Assembly (NCBI RefSeq): GCF_032027425.1 | Contig: NZ_JAVSJA010000001.1 | Span: 1,612,001 to 1,676,000 of the forward strand | Direction: 5' to 3' | Origin: Microcystis wesenbergii NRERC-220 | GTDB taxonomy: Bacteria; Cyanobacteriota; Cyanobacteriia; Cyanobacteriales; Microcystaceae | DNA: 64,000 bases | Shown here: in pieces, positions 54,666-64,000 of the stretch | How positions within the stretch are numbered: the first letter of the stretch is position 1 | How the letters are laid out: every line of letters begins with the position of its first letter | Position numbers and translations under genes: made by a program | The notes under the pieces: model-generated | Seen by the model: the letters and a program-made list of their open reading frames with translations, nothing else | What the model was told of the DNA's origin: nothing | Database searches by the model: none

Positions 54666-57101
54666 ATGCGGATTTCGATCAACTGGTTACGAGAATTAGT
54701 CAAAATTGTCCAATCTCCCCAAGAATTAGCCGAATTATTGACAATTGCGGGAATAGAAGTGGAAGAGATCGAGGATCGCCGAGAATGGGCAAAGGGTGTG
54801 GTTATTGGTAAAATTATCGATCGCCAACCCCATCCCAATGCGGATAAATTAAGTGTCTGTCAGGTGGATATCGGTCAGGAAAACCCTAGTACAATTGTCT
54901 GTGGTGCGCCCAATGCTAGGGCTGATATTCTAGTTCCCGTGGCTACTTTGGGAACCTATTTACCCAAAATCAATTTAACGATTAAACCGGCTAAATTGCG
55001 CGGGGTAAAATCGGAAGGGATGATCTGTTCCCTCGCAGAATTAGGATTAACTAAAGATTCTGAAGGAATCCACATTTTTAGTCAGGAAAATCTCCCTTTA
55101 GGTACAGATGTTCGTCCCCTTTTAGGACTCGATGAGGTGATTTTAGATATTTCTCCCACCGCTAACCGTGCCGATGCTTTGAGTATGATCGGAGTCGCGC
55201 GGGAAGTGGCGGCTTTGACAGGAGGAGAATTAAGCCTACCAAAAGTCAAATTACAGGAATTTTCCCCTAAAAAAGATTTAACGCTGGAAATATCAGAAAA
55301 TAAAGCCTGTCCTGCTTATATTGGTACGGTGATCGAGGGGGTAAAAATTGGCCCATCTCCGCTATGGTTGCAACAGCGTTTACAGGCTGCCGGATTGCGA
55401 TCGATCAATAATGTGGTCGATATTACTAATTATGTCCTCTTGGAGTGGGGACAACCCTTACACGCTTTCGATCGCGATCGTTTACAAAGTTTTGCCGGAG
55501 GTAAATCCGTTACTATTGGGGTCCGTTTTGCCGAGGAAGGGGAAAAAATTATTAGCCTTGATGGTCAGGAAAGAAGCTTAAAAGAGGTTAATTTATTAAT
55601 TACTGCCAATAATCAGCCTGTAGCTTTAGCGGGGGTGATGGGAGGTCAAGAGACGGAAGTTAACGAGGAAACCGTTAATCTTGTGCTAGAGTCGGCTTTA
55701 TTCGATCCGATCGCCATCCGTCGTTCCTCAAAAGCGCAGGGTTTACGCAGCGAATCTTCTGGACGCTATGAACGCGGTGTTAATCCCGCCGCTTTGGAAT
55801 ATGCTTGTCAAAGGGCGATCGATTTAATTCTAGAGTTAGCTGGGGGAACTGTCAGCAGTCAGGTTAAAGCTGATTATCGTGCCGATCAGTCCAGTCGTTC
55901 GATCGAATTGCGTTTAGAACGTTTACAGCAGCTACTGGGTCAAGTTACCCTAGATGATGGTGCGATCGGTGAAATTCTCGCCGAAGATGTGGAACGGATT
56001 TTAGGCAATTTAGGCTGTGAATTGCAGTTAACCTCGAAAAATCCTGTTCTGTGGACTGTGACAGTGCCAGACTACCGTTATCGGGATTTAGAACGGGAAA
56101 TTGACTTAATTGAAGAAGTGGCGCGACTGTACGGATATGATCGCTTTGTCGATACTTTGCCGGCAAAAACCGCAGCCGGAGGATTATCCTTTGAGGAAAC
56201 TATACAGCGTCGAGTGCGGGAAGCTTTTCGCGCAGTGGGTTTGACGGAATTAGTCCAGTATTCCCTAGTTAAACCGGAATTAGCGGAAGTTGTCCTCGCT
56301 AATCCCCTTTTTGTCGAGTATTCTGCTTTGCGGACTAATCTCCTAGACGGTTTAATCGAAGCGTTTGAGTATAATCAGTCTCAGGGTAACGGTTCCTTAA
56401 ATGGCTTCGAGATCGGGCGAGTTTTCCGCTTAGAATCGGATAATATCAACGAATACGATGCAATTGCTGGTATTTTCGGCGGTGATTTCTTCCCTGCCGG
56501 ACGTTGGCTGCGATCGGGTAAAGAGGTGGCCATGACTTGGTATGAAGCAAAAGGCATTTTAGAAGCAGTATTCGATCGCCTTTCGCTGACAGTAAGCTAC
56601 GAAAAATATGCCGAAGATGCGCGTTTTCATCCCGGACGAACAGCCTCTTTATGGATTGGTAAACAACGCCTAGGTATATTCGGTCAACTACACCCGCAAT
56701 TGCGTCAGCAAAAGGGATTAATTGAGGCAGTTTATGCCTTTGAAATCCAGTTCCCGATCCTGTTAGCAACTCTTAGCGATAGTGCCAAAATTACCCCGCG
56801 TTTACAGGTCTATTCTACCTATCCGGGGGCGGCGCGAGATATCGCCTTCTTTGTTTCCACAGATATACCCGTAGATAGATTGACAAAAACTATCAAAAAT
56901 GCTGGAGGTAATCTCTTAGAAAAAGTCGAATTATTTGATCGCTATCAGGGGCAGAATGTGCCAGAAAATCATTGTAGTTTGGCCTTTAGTTTAGTCTATC
57001 GTGCCAGCGATCGAACTTTAACCGATGAAGATGTGGAACCCTTAATGACAAAAGTGCGAGAAGCTTTAGTTAAACAGTTCCAAGTTTCTTTAAGAAGTTA
57101 A
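54666..57101 (+). CDS. pheT: Phenylalanyl-tRNA synthetase beta subunit
   Basis: PheT pairs with PheS to charge tRNA-Phe. The 811 residues have the N-terminal tRNA-binding domain (about 40-150), B3/4 editing domain with [19 protein letters not shown]5 domain, and the catalytic-like core, ending in the anticodon-binding FDX-ACB domain ([16 protein letters not shown], last 95 residues). The length is normal. pheS is not in this window. The start at 54666 gives [12 protein letters not shown], as in the family. Confidence 0.96.
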   Translation: MRISINWLRELVKIVQSPQELAELLTIAGIEVEEIEDRREWAKGVVIGKIIDRQPHPNADKLSVCQVDIGQENPSTIVCGAPNARADILVPVATLGTYLPKINLTIKPAKLRGVKSEGMICSLAELGLTKDSEGIHIFSQENLPLGTDVRPLLGLDEVILDISPTANRADALSMIGVAREVAALTGGELSLPKVKLQEFSPKKDLTLEISENKACPAYIGTVIEGVKIGPSPLWLQQRLQAAGLRSINNVVDITNYVLLEWGQPLHAFDRDRLQSFAGGKSVTIGVRFAEEGEKIISLDGQERSLKEVNLLITANNQPVALAGVMGGQETEVNEETVNLVLESALFDPIAIRRSSKAQGLRSESSGRYERGVNPAALEYACQRAIDLILELAGGTVSSQVKADYRADQSSRSIELRLERLQQLLGQVTLDDGAIGEILAEDVERILGNLGCELQLTSKNPVLWTVTVPDYRYRDLEREIDLIEEVARLYGYDRFVDTLPAKTAAGGLSFEETIQRRVREAFRAVGLTELVQYSLVKPELAEVVLANPLFVEYSALRTNLLDGLIEAFEYNQSQGNGSLNGFEIGRVFRLESDNINEYDAIAGIFGGDFFPAGRWLRSGKEVAMTWYEAKGILEAVFDRLSLTVSYEKYAEDARFHPGRTASLWIGKQRLGIFGQLHPQLRQQKGLIEAVYAFEIQFPILLATLSDSAKITPRLQVYSTYPGAARDIAFFVSTDIPVDRLTKTIKNAGGNLLEKVELFDRYQGQNVPENHCSLAFSLVYRASDRTLTDEDVEPLMTKVREALVKQFQVSLRS

Positions 57102-57181
57102 ATTCAGCGAGCAATTATCAGTTATCAGACATCGACCTTATATTATCTCAAGACTAAAAGTCGGCGTTGCTGAATCAAGAT

Positions 57182-57284
57182 AAGTAGTCATGCAAAATAA
57201 ATTTCCTAGTGAAGATAGGCAAGAGGCAAGAGGCAAGAGGCAAAAGCTTTGTCGAAATGTGTAATTAATTTTGCTCAGGTACTT
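57182..57284. repeat. MITE-like element E, copy 2 (103 bp)
   Basis: The ends AAGTAGTCATGCAAAATAAA (57182) and, reversed, AAGTACCTGAGCAAAATTAA (ending 57284) match those of copy 1. The interior is a CAAGAGG heptamer run. It lies between pheT and the pirin gene. Confidence 0.65.
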
Positions 57285-57366
57285 ATGAATAGTAATTGTG
57301 CATCGTATCGACAACAAACGCTTATTAGATAGACTGGGAATATAGAGATAAAAAAGAGGAAAACTG

Positions 57367-58059
57367 ATGATTACTATACGCAAAGCTGAGGAAAGAGGCC
57401 ACGCTAACTATGGTTGGTTGGATACCTATCATACTTTTTCTTTTGCCCAATATTATGATCCCCAACAGATTAATTTTAGGAGTCTCAGAGTTATTAACGA
57501 GGATAAAGTGATTGGGGGAAAAGGATTTCACACCCACGCACACCATGATATGGAGATTTTAACCTATGTTTTGCAGGGAGAACTAGAACACCAAGACAGT
57601 CTCGGCACGGGTTCCGTGATTCGACACGGTGAAATTCAACGGATGAGCGCGGGAACAGGGATAAAACACAGTGAATTTAATCATTCTGCCACTAATCCCC
57701 TCCATCTTCTGCAAATTTGGATTATTCCCGACCAAAAAAATCTAGAACCCGGTTATGAACAAAAAGCGATCGAATTTTCTCCCCATACCCTACAATTAAT
57801 CGCCTCTCCCACCGGTGCTGGCAACGCGGTTAAAGTCCATCAAGACGTTAATCTCTACGCGGGAATTTTGCCCCTAGGCCAGTCCCTCACCCATTCCTTA
57901 GCCACTGGTCGTTATGGCTGGTTACAGGTGGCTAGAGGGCAAATAAACCTAAATGGCGTGCATTTACGAGCGGGGGATGGAGCGGCAATTAGCGAGGAAA
58001 CTTCTTTGGCTATTCAATCTCTAGAAGACTCGGAAATTTTGCTTTTTGACCTAGGGTAA
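57367..58059 (+). CDS. Pirin-family protein (YhaK-like)
   Basis: The 230-residue bicupin starts MITIRKAEERGHANYGWLDT and has the pirin blocks FSFAQYYDPQQINFRSLRV and FHTHAHHDMEILTYVLQG with the metal-binding histidines H-x-H-x-x-M, then RMSAGTGIKHSEFNH. Such proteins act as quercetinase-like or redox-sensitive metal-binding proteins; the substrate is unknown. Its stop codon is provided by the end of MITE-like element C (58057). Confidence 0.88.
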   Translation: MITIRKAEERGHANYGWLDTYHTFSFAQYYDPQQINFRSLRVINEDKVIGGKGFHTHAHHDMEILTYVLQGELEHQDSLGTGSVIRHGEIQRMSAGTGIKHSEFNHSATNPLHLLQIWIIPDQKNLEPGYEQKAIEFSPHTLQLIASPTGAGNAVKVHQDVNLYAGILPLGQSLTHSLATGRYGWLQVARGQINLNGVHLRAGDGAAISEETSLAIQSLEDSEILLFDLG

Positions 58060-58210
58060 GCTAAGACGCATCTTAACCGCCTATCCTTAGATTAGCCCAC
58101 CCCCCTTGCCCCCCCGACCCCCCCGATGTCGGGGGGCAGGGGGGGCTTGCCTCTTGCAAGAGTGCCTTTTGCCTCGTCTCAACAAGCAATTTAAATGCGC
58201 GGGCAGCTTA
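58057..58210. repeat. MITE-like element C, copy 2 (154 bp)
   Basis: TAAGCTAAGACGCATCTTAA at 58057 and, reversed, TAAGCTGCCCGCGCATTTAA ending at 58210 match copy 1 (8247-8376). The interior holds a GC-rich inverted repeat (58100-58146: a C run, GATGTC, a G run), which would form a strong hairpin and could terminate the pirin transcript. The first three bases are the pirin stop codon. Confidence 0.7.
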
Positions 58211-58271
58211 GTGGGTTTGAGTGTTAGGAACCCTAGGGGCTAAGTTTTGCCGCCAATTCCCCGTCCGACTT

Positions 58272-58514
58272 TTAGCCATCAATACTGTCCACCACGCTCA
58301 GAAAATCGTTGTGGATTAGCTCGGCGATAAAATTCTCCGGATCGGTGATCGGAACAGTAACGCCTTGACTGGCCACCATCTGTGCGGCCATCCGAGTCAT
58401 GAAGTCCTGTCTTGTTTCGGTCATTCTACCCTGACATTGTTGCAATTTTTCCACCAACTCCAGTGGGGAATCGGCCACCAGTTTATCTCCCTCGCGGGTG
58501 ACATAAATTGTCAT
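58272..58514 (-). CDS. Small acidic protein of unknown function
   Basis: The 80-residue protein (MTIYVTREGDKLVADSPLEL, then VEKLQQCQGRMTETRQDFMT) has a beta-hairpin-like start and a helical rest ending HNDFLSVVDSIDG; it has no membrane segment. AGGAGG eight bases upstream of the ATG is a very strong ribosome site, so translation is likely. It is divergent from the small gene at 58914. I do not recognise the family. Confidence 0.65.
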   Translation of the reverse strand: MTIYVTREGDKLVADSPLELVEKLQQCQGRMTETRQDFMTRMAAQMVASQGVTVPITDPENFIAELIHNDFLSVVDSIDG

Positions 58515-58913
58515 CTTTCCTGCCTCCTAAATGATCGGGAACGAGAATTCGGCACGACTAAACCACTTCTTTTCTCGCTATCATTATTGCCAGTTAGTTA
58601 GTCCCATCCTCGTCGGTCTTTCCCTATTTCCATTATTTGTTCTGGCTTGTCGCCGGGTAATTATTATTATCGCCAAAATAAAAGGATAAATTTGTCAATC
58701 TTTGTAACGAAAAATCCAGAGAACCTGTTCTCACGGTATCGCCCCGAACCTTTGCGGAGAAATTTGTTACAATGAATACAAGGGGACTCCCCGCACCATA
58801 TCCCATCCCTAGATAGTAAGAAATTGGCGGGGTGGGGAGCGGAAGCCAATAGTCCCGATAGGGGGGGCATTTGTCAGAGTTTCCCGCTTCCTTTAGTTTT
58901 AGGGGGAAAAGCC
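58515..58913. other. Divergent promoter region of two small unknown genes
   Basis: No supported gene in 399 bases. It holds the start of the 58272 gene's leader and the GGGGGA ribosome site upstream of 58914. Frames called here on either strand are shadows. Confidence 0.4.
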
Positions 58914-59252
58914 ATGAAATCTGCCACATTATTATCGCCCGATCGACCGCTGCCAGAACTTCTCCGGTCAGCTATCCGAGAACGTTTTCCGGGGAAAGCG
59001 ATCGATGATCTCAGCATCCGCTACTATGAAAGCGTCGAGGATGTGGGGTGGGAGTATTTTAACGAGAGGGTGTTGCCGGCCTGTAGCGATGAGCCTGTTG
59101 TCCGCTATCTCGGCCCATTTATATCCTACGTCCGTCTAGGAGAAGCCCTGGTTTTGGATCGGCAAGATGGCCTTGTGGTTTACGAAACCGATCGAGATGT
59201 TCCCTGCACGGAAACCGGACCTTTCTGGTTGGTGACTCCTAAATCGCTCTGA
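58914..59252 (+). CDS. Conserved-looking small protein of unknown function
   Basis: From ATG 58914 (GGGGGA six bases upstream) the 112 residues read MKSATLLSPDRPLPELLRSA then IRERFPGKAIDDLSIRYYES and a compact alpha/beta part ending TETGPFWLVTPKSL. There are two cysteines (DVPCTET, PACSD). A start at 58824 is open but has no ribosome site. Not recognised; divergent from the 80-residue gene, so possibly a co-regulated pair. Confidence 0.6.
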   Translation: MKSATLLSPDRPLPELLRSAIRERFPGKAIDDLSIRYYESVEDVGWEYFNERVLPACSDEPVVRYLGPFISYVRLGEALVLDRQDGLVVYETDRDVPCTETGPFWLVTPKSL

Positions 59253-59558
59253 AAAAGCCAACCCAAGTTCAGCAACTGAATTGGGAACAGTTAATAGTTA
59301 GGGTTGGCTGAATAAGTCTAAAAACCTTGTTGGGTAAAACTTTTAGACTTTTGGGAGGTCAAAAAGTACCGGATATGGGAGTGATCGGGGGGAGAATTAA
59401 GGGACTTTTTCCCTGAAAATTGGGTAATTGACCCCCTCAAAATCGGTAAAACCCTACACCCCACACCCCACACCCTGCCCCCACGAAAAACTTTTTGCCG
59501 CAAACCCTAGTTGAGACTCGACGGGTGGAGTCGGCAAGCGACAAAACCCGTCGCATTT
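59253..59558. other. Gap holding repeat B copy 2
   Basis: The gap between the small gene and the crtB stop codon is mostly interspersed repeat B (59300-59508). Frames at 59318-59503 and 59495-59728 are shadows. Confidence 0.6.
59300..59508. repeat. Interspersed repeat B, inverted copy (about 209 bp)
   Basis: It is the reverse complement of 2838-3036, with a few substitutions and an extra CCACACC heptamer inside. The ends are AGGGTTGGCTGAATAA and, reversed, AGGGTTTGCGGCAAAAAG. It lies between a small gene and crtB. Confidence 0.75.
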
Positions 59559-60491
59559 TTATAACGCCTGCGATCGCAACCAAGCCACGGGTAAATAGAG
59601 CATTTTCTTGGGTAAAGGCACGAAGGCACGACGGGCAAAGACATCGTAATTATTTGCTTCAATTACGTCTAAAATGCCTTGATAAAGCAGTAAAGCCGCC
59701 CAAACCGGCCAACGGGAATCGGGATTAAGGGCGCGAATCCCCCTTTCGGCGGAATCGTAGTAATAACGGGCGCGCTCAATTTGGAAGCGCATTAACGCCT
59801 GCCAACGGTCATCATTAACCCCTTTGAGTAAATCGTCTTCGCTGTAGTTAAAACGCTCTAAATCCTCTAAAGGTAGATAAATCCGCCCACGATGGACATC
59901 TTCCCCCACATCCCGCAAAATATTGGTTAATTGATTGGCAATACCCAGATCGATCGCTTCTTCTTGAGGGATATAGACGCTTTGATTGCGTCGCCAAGGA
60001 GCCGAGCGATCGCCATCTTCCAATCCTAACACCGCGCTGGACATTAACCCCACCGTCCCCGCTACCCGATAGCAGTACAGTTTTAGTTCATCAAAGGTTT
60101 GATAACGACTGCGATAGAGATCCATCTGTTGCCCGGCGATCATATCCCGAAAGGGTTGGATATCCATGGGGAACTTTTCTAGAGTATCCACGAGAGCGAC
60201 ATCGGCATCCTCAAGGGCAACCCCAGAAAAGACGGTTTCTAGCTGTTTTTCCCATAAATCGAGGGTTTCAGAGGTAGTTAACCGGGCTTGGGGGCCATCG
60301 ACCAGTTCATCGGTACGACGACACCAGACATAAATTGCCCAGATCGCTTGACGTTTTGGTTTCGGCATCAGGAGAGTACCGAGATAAAACGTTTTGGAAT
60401 ACTTCTCTGTAATCCGGCGACAGAGTTCGTAGGACTCCGCAAGGGAGACGAGGGGTTTGGTGGGGTGGGTCGGTTTTGGCAATTGGAGCAT
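59559..60491 (-). CDS. crtB: Phytoene synthase
   Basis: The 310-residue enzyme condenses two geranylgeranyl diphosphates to phytoene, the entry to carotenoids. Both aspartate-rich Mg-binding motifs are seen: DELVD in CRRTDELVDGPQ and DVGED in NILRDVGEDVHRGRIYLP. The length is typical. It is transcribed leftward just after crtP (105-base gap), the usual cyanobacterial crtP-crtB order. Confidence 0.95.
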   Translation of the reverse strand: MLQLPKPTHPTKPLVSLAESYELCRRITEKYSKTFYLGTLLMPKPKRQAIWAIYVWCRRTDELVDGPQARLTTSETLDLWEKQLETVFSGVALEDADVALVDTLEKFPMDIQPFRDMIAGQQMDLYRSRYQTFDELKLYCYRVAGTVGLMSSAVLGLEDGDRSAPWRRNQSVYIPQEEAIDLGIANQLTNILRDVGEDVHRGRIYLPLEDLERFNYSEDDLLKGVNDDRWQALMRFQIERARYYYDSAERGIRALNPDSRWPVWAALLLYQGILDVIEANNYDVFARRAFVPLPKKMLYLPVAWLRSQAL

Positions 60492-60596
60492 TCTGCTGGG
60501 GCGGAATGATTGACTTAGATTAACGGCGAACTGTGGCTAATGATATAGCATTGTCTCACTCAAGGCCATTTTCGTCATTAGTCCCTAGCCAGAGAA

Positions 60597-62493
<1,897 letters not shown>

Positions 62494-64000
62494 ATGACTT
62501 TTCCCACTACGTCACCCCAAGTCTCGGAAATAGAGAATAATCGTGCTTGGCATAATTTAACTGGCGAACAAACCCTAGAAATACTGAGAACCAATGGGGA
62601 AACCGGCTTAATCGAGGCTGAAATTGTTAAAAGAAAGGATATTTTCGGGTTAAATGAACTAAAAGAAACGGGGGGACGTAGCCCGTTAATGATTCTCTGG
62701 GAACAGTTTACTAACATTATGTTAGTGATGCTGATTGCCGTGGCGGTGGTTTCGGCGGTTTTGGACCTGAAAAAAGGGGAATTTCCCAAAGATGCGATCG
62801 CTATTTTTACGATTGTTATTTTAAACGGTATTTTAGGATATTTACAGGAAAGTCGGGCAGAAAAGGCATTAGCCGCCCTTAAGCAGTTATCCTCGCCGAA
62901 AGTCCGGGTTATCCGTAATGGTAGCACCTTTGAAGTGGCGGCCAAGGAACTCGTACCCGGGGATATCATGTTACTGGAAGCGGGGGTACAAATTGCCGCC
63001 GATGGCAGATTATTAGAAGCACAAAACCTGCAAATCCGCGAAGCTGCCCTCACGGGGGAAGCGGAATCGGTGAATAAACAAGCACAGAAGGTTTTACCTG
63101 AAGATGCCTCTTTAGGCGATCGCATTAACCTCGTCTATCAGGGTACAGAAGTAGTACAGGGGCGCGGGAAAGTGGCGATTACCAAGACGGGAATGGATAC
63201 GGAAATCGGTAAAATCGCCGCCATGTTGCAAGGAGTAGAAAGTGAACCAACTCCCCTACAGCAGCGAATGTCGCAGTTAGGTAACGTTTTAGTGAGTAGT
63301 TCCCTAGCTTTAGTGGCTCTAGTCGTGCTTGGGGGCGTAATTCGCTTTGGTTGGCAGTTTTTTGAATCATTCCTCGAAACTTCCCTCAGTATGGCTGTGG
63401 CCGTTGTTCCCGAAGGTTTACCGGCAGTGGTAACGGTGACCTTGGCAATTGGAACCCAAAGAATGGTGAGAAGACAAGCTTTAATCCGTAAATTGCCAGC
63501 AGTGGAAACCTTAGGCTCGGTAACGACGATTTGCTCCGATAAAACCGGAACTTTAACTCAAAATAAAATGGTGGTGCAGAAAGTCAATACTTGCCACCAT
63601 GTCATTACTGTCGCGGGGGAAGGTTACGCGCCCATCGGTGAGTTTAGTGGTGCTAGTGAAAGTGATCCCGAACTACAGGCAATTTTAACGGCTTGTGTGC
63701 TGTGTAATGATGCACTTTTGCAGAATAAAGAGCAAGAATGGTCAATTTTAGGCGATCCCACCGAAGGAGCTTTACTGACGTTAGCGGGTAAAGGAGGACT
63801 ATATCGGGAAGCATTGGAACCAAAAAGCCCTCGTTTAGGCGAATTTCCCTTTTCTTCCGAACGAAAGAGAATGTCAGTAATCTGTGAGAATGCCCAGTTA
63901 GGTTTGGGGGATTCTGCCTATTTAATGTTTACCAAAGGCTCACCGGAATTAATTCTCGAACGTTGTTCTCTGATCCAAGTTGGGGCGGAAAGTCAACCCT
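62494..64000 (+). CDS. P-type cation ATPase, PacL-like Ca2+ transporter (3' part outside window)
   Basis: The frame starts at ATG 62494 and stays open to the window edge (502 codons). Features: N-terminal cation-ATPase domain; two early membrane helices with [14 protein letters not shown]; actuator motif LTGEAES; M4 motif VVPEGLPAV; phosphorylation motif DKTGTLT (about residue 350). The domain order and PEGLP are those of IIA P-type ATPases (calcium or sodium/potassium-like, PacL), which expel Ca2+ or Na+ from the cytosol. The nucleotide-binding domain is partly present; the C-terminal membrane region is missing, so substrate cannot be fixed. GCGATCGC HIP1-like sites flank the start. Confidence 0.9.
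   Translation, partial: MTFPTTSPQVSEIENNRAWHNLTGEQTLEILRTNGETGLIEAEIVKRKDIFGLNELKETGGRSPLMILWEQFTNIMLVMLIAVAVVSAVLDLKKGEFPKDAIAIFTIVILNGILGYLQESRAEKALAALKQLSSPKVRVIRNGSTFEVAAKELVPGDIMLLEAGVQIAADGRLLEAQNLQIREAALTGEAESVNKQAQKVLPEDASLGDRINLVYQGTEVVQGRGKVAITKTGMDTEIGKIAAMLQGVESEPTPLQQRMSQLGNVLVSSSLALVALVVLGGVIRFGWQFFESFLETSLSMAVAVVPEGLPAVVTVTLAIGTQRMVRRQALIRKLPAVETLGSVTTICSDKTGTLTQNKMVVQKVNTCHHVITVAGEGYAPIGEFSGASESDPELQAILTACVLCNDALLQNKEQEWSILGDPTEGALLTLAGKGGLYREALEPKSPRLGEFPFSSERKRMSVICENAQLGLGDSAYLMFTKGSPELILERCSLIQVGAESQP

Overview
The window is chromosomal DNA from a colonial or unicellular cyanobacterium, most likely Microcystis or a close relative. The evidence is a cyanobacterial nrtABCD nitrate transporter, ChlH, the crtP-crtB pair, a Cph1/Rcp1 phytochrome pair, frequent HIP1 octamers (GCGATCGC), heptanucleotide tandem repeats and a heavy load of small inverted-repeat elements and IS630-type elements. 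No rRNA, tRNA or CRISPR array was recognised.

Layout. 1-568 is the start of a ThiO-type oxidase running off the left edge. 813-1439 is a DUF2301 membrane protein. 1786-7585 is nrtDCBA, transcribed leftward from a good NtcA-type promoter at 7905-7945; every gap in this operon carries repeats. 7586-8650 holds the promoter, a gene relic, a small inverted-repeat element and a small proline-rich gene with its own terminator. 8651-14009 has an ABC exporter, a metallophosphoesterase, a coiled-coil protein, an HxlR relic and an Hpt protein. 14282-18150 is cell-envelope DNA: BamA, LpxC and a DUF1460 amidase-like protein.

18306-21623 is a leftward three-gene cassette: a HEPN-like protein, a ParA/MinD-type KGGVGRTT ATPase and a second P-loop ATPase. 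It is the best candidate for an undescribed system here. ChlH and two small unknown genes follow. Two almost identical 2,993-bp nested transposons (an ISL3 element inside an IS630 element whose own end is stacked four deep) lie in direct orientation at 27537-30529 and 46028-49020. Broken hicAB toxin-antitoxin genes sit at their edges.

Between them are a two-domain 6-pyruvoyl-tetrahydropterin synthase-like protein, an SDR enzyme, a phytochrome/Rcp1/hybrid-kinase signalling cluster, a RelE-type toxin-antitoxin pair, an M3 oligopeptidase, a CobW GTPase, a second IS630 inside an IS1 relic, and a PEP-CTERM protein. After the second transposon come MlaD and MlaF (outer-membrane lipid transport, split by a C-rich heptamer array), a 2OG-Fe(II) oxygenase, a two-gene OLD/PARIS-like ATPase plus TOPRIM pair, PheT, a pirin, two small unknown genes, CrtB and CrtP, and the first 502 codons of a P-type cation ATPase running off the right edge.

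All family calls come from reading the sequence and recalling family motifs; no database was searched.
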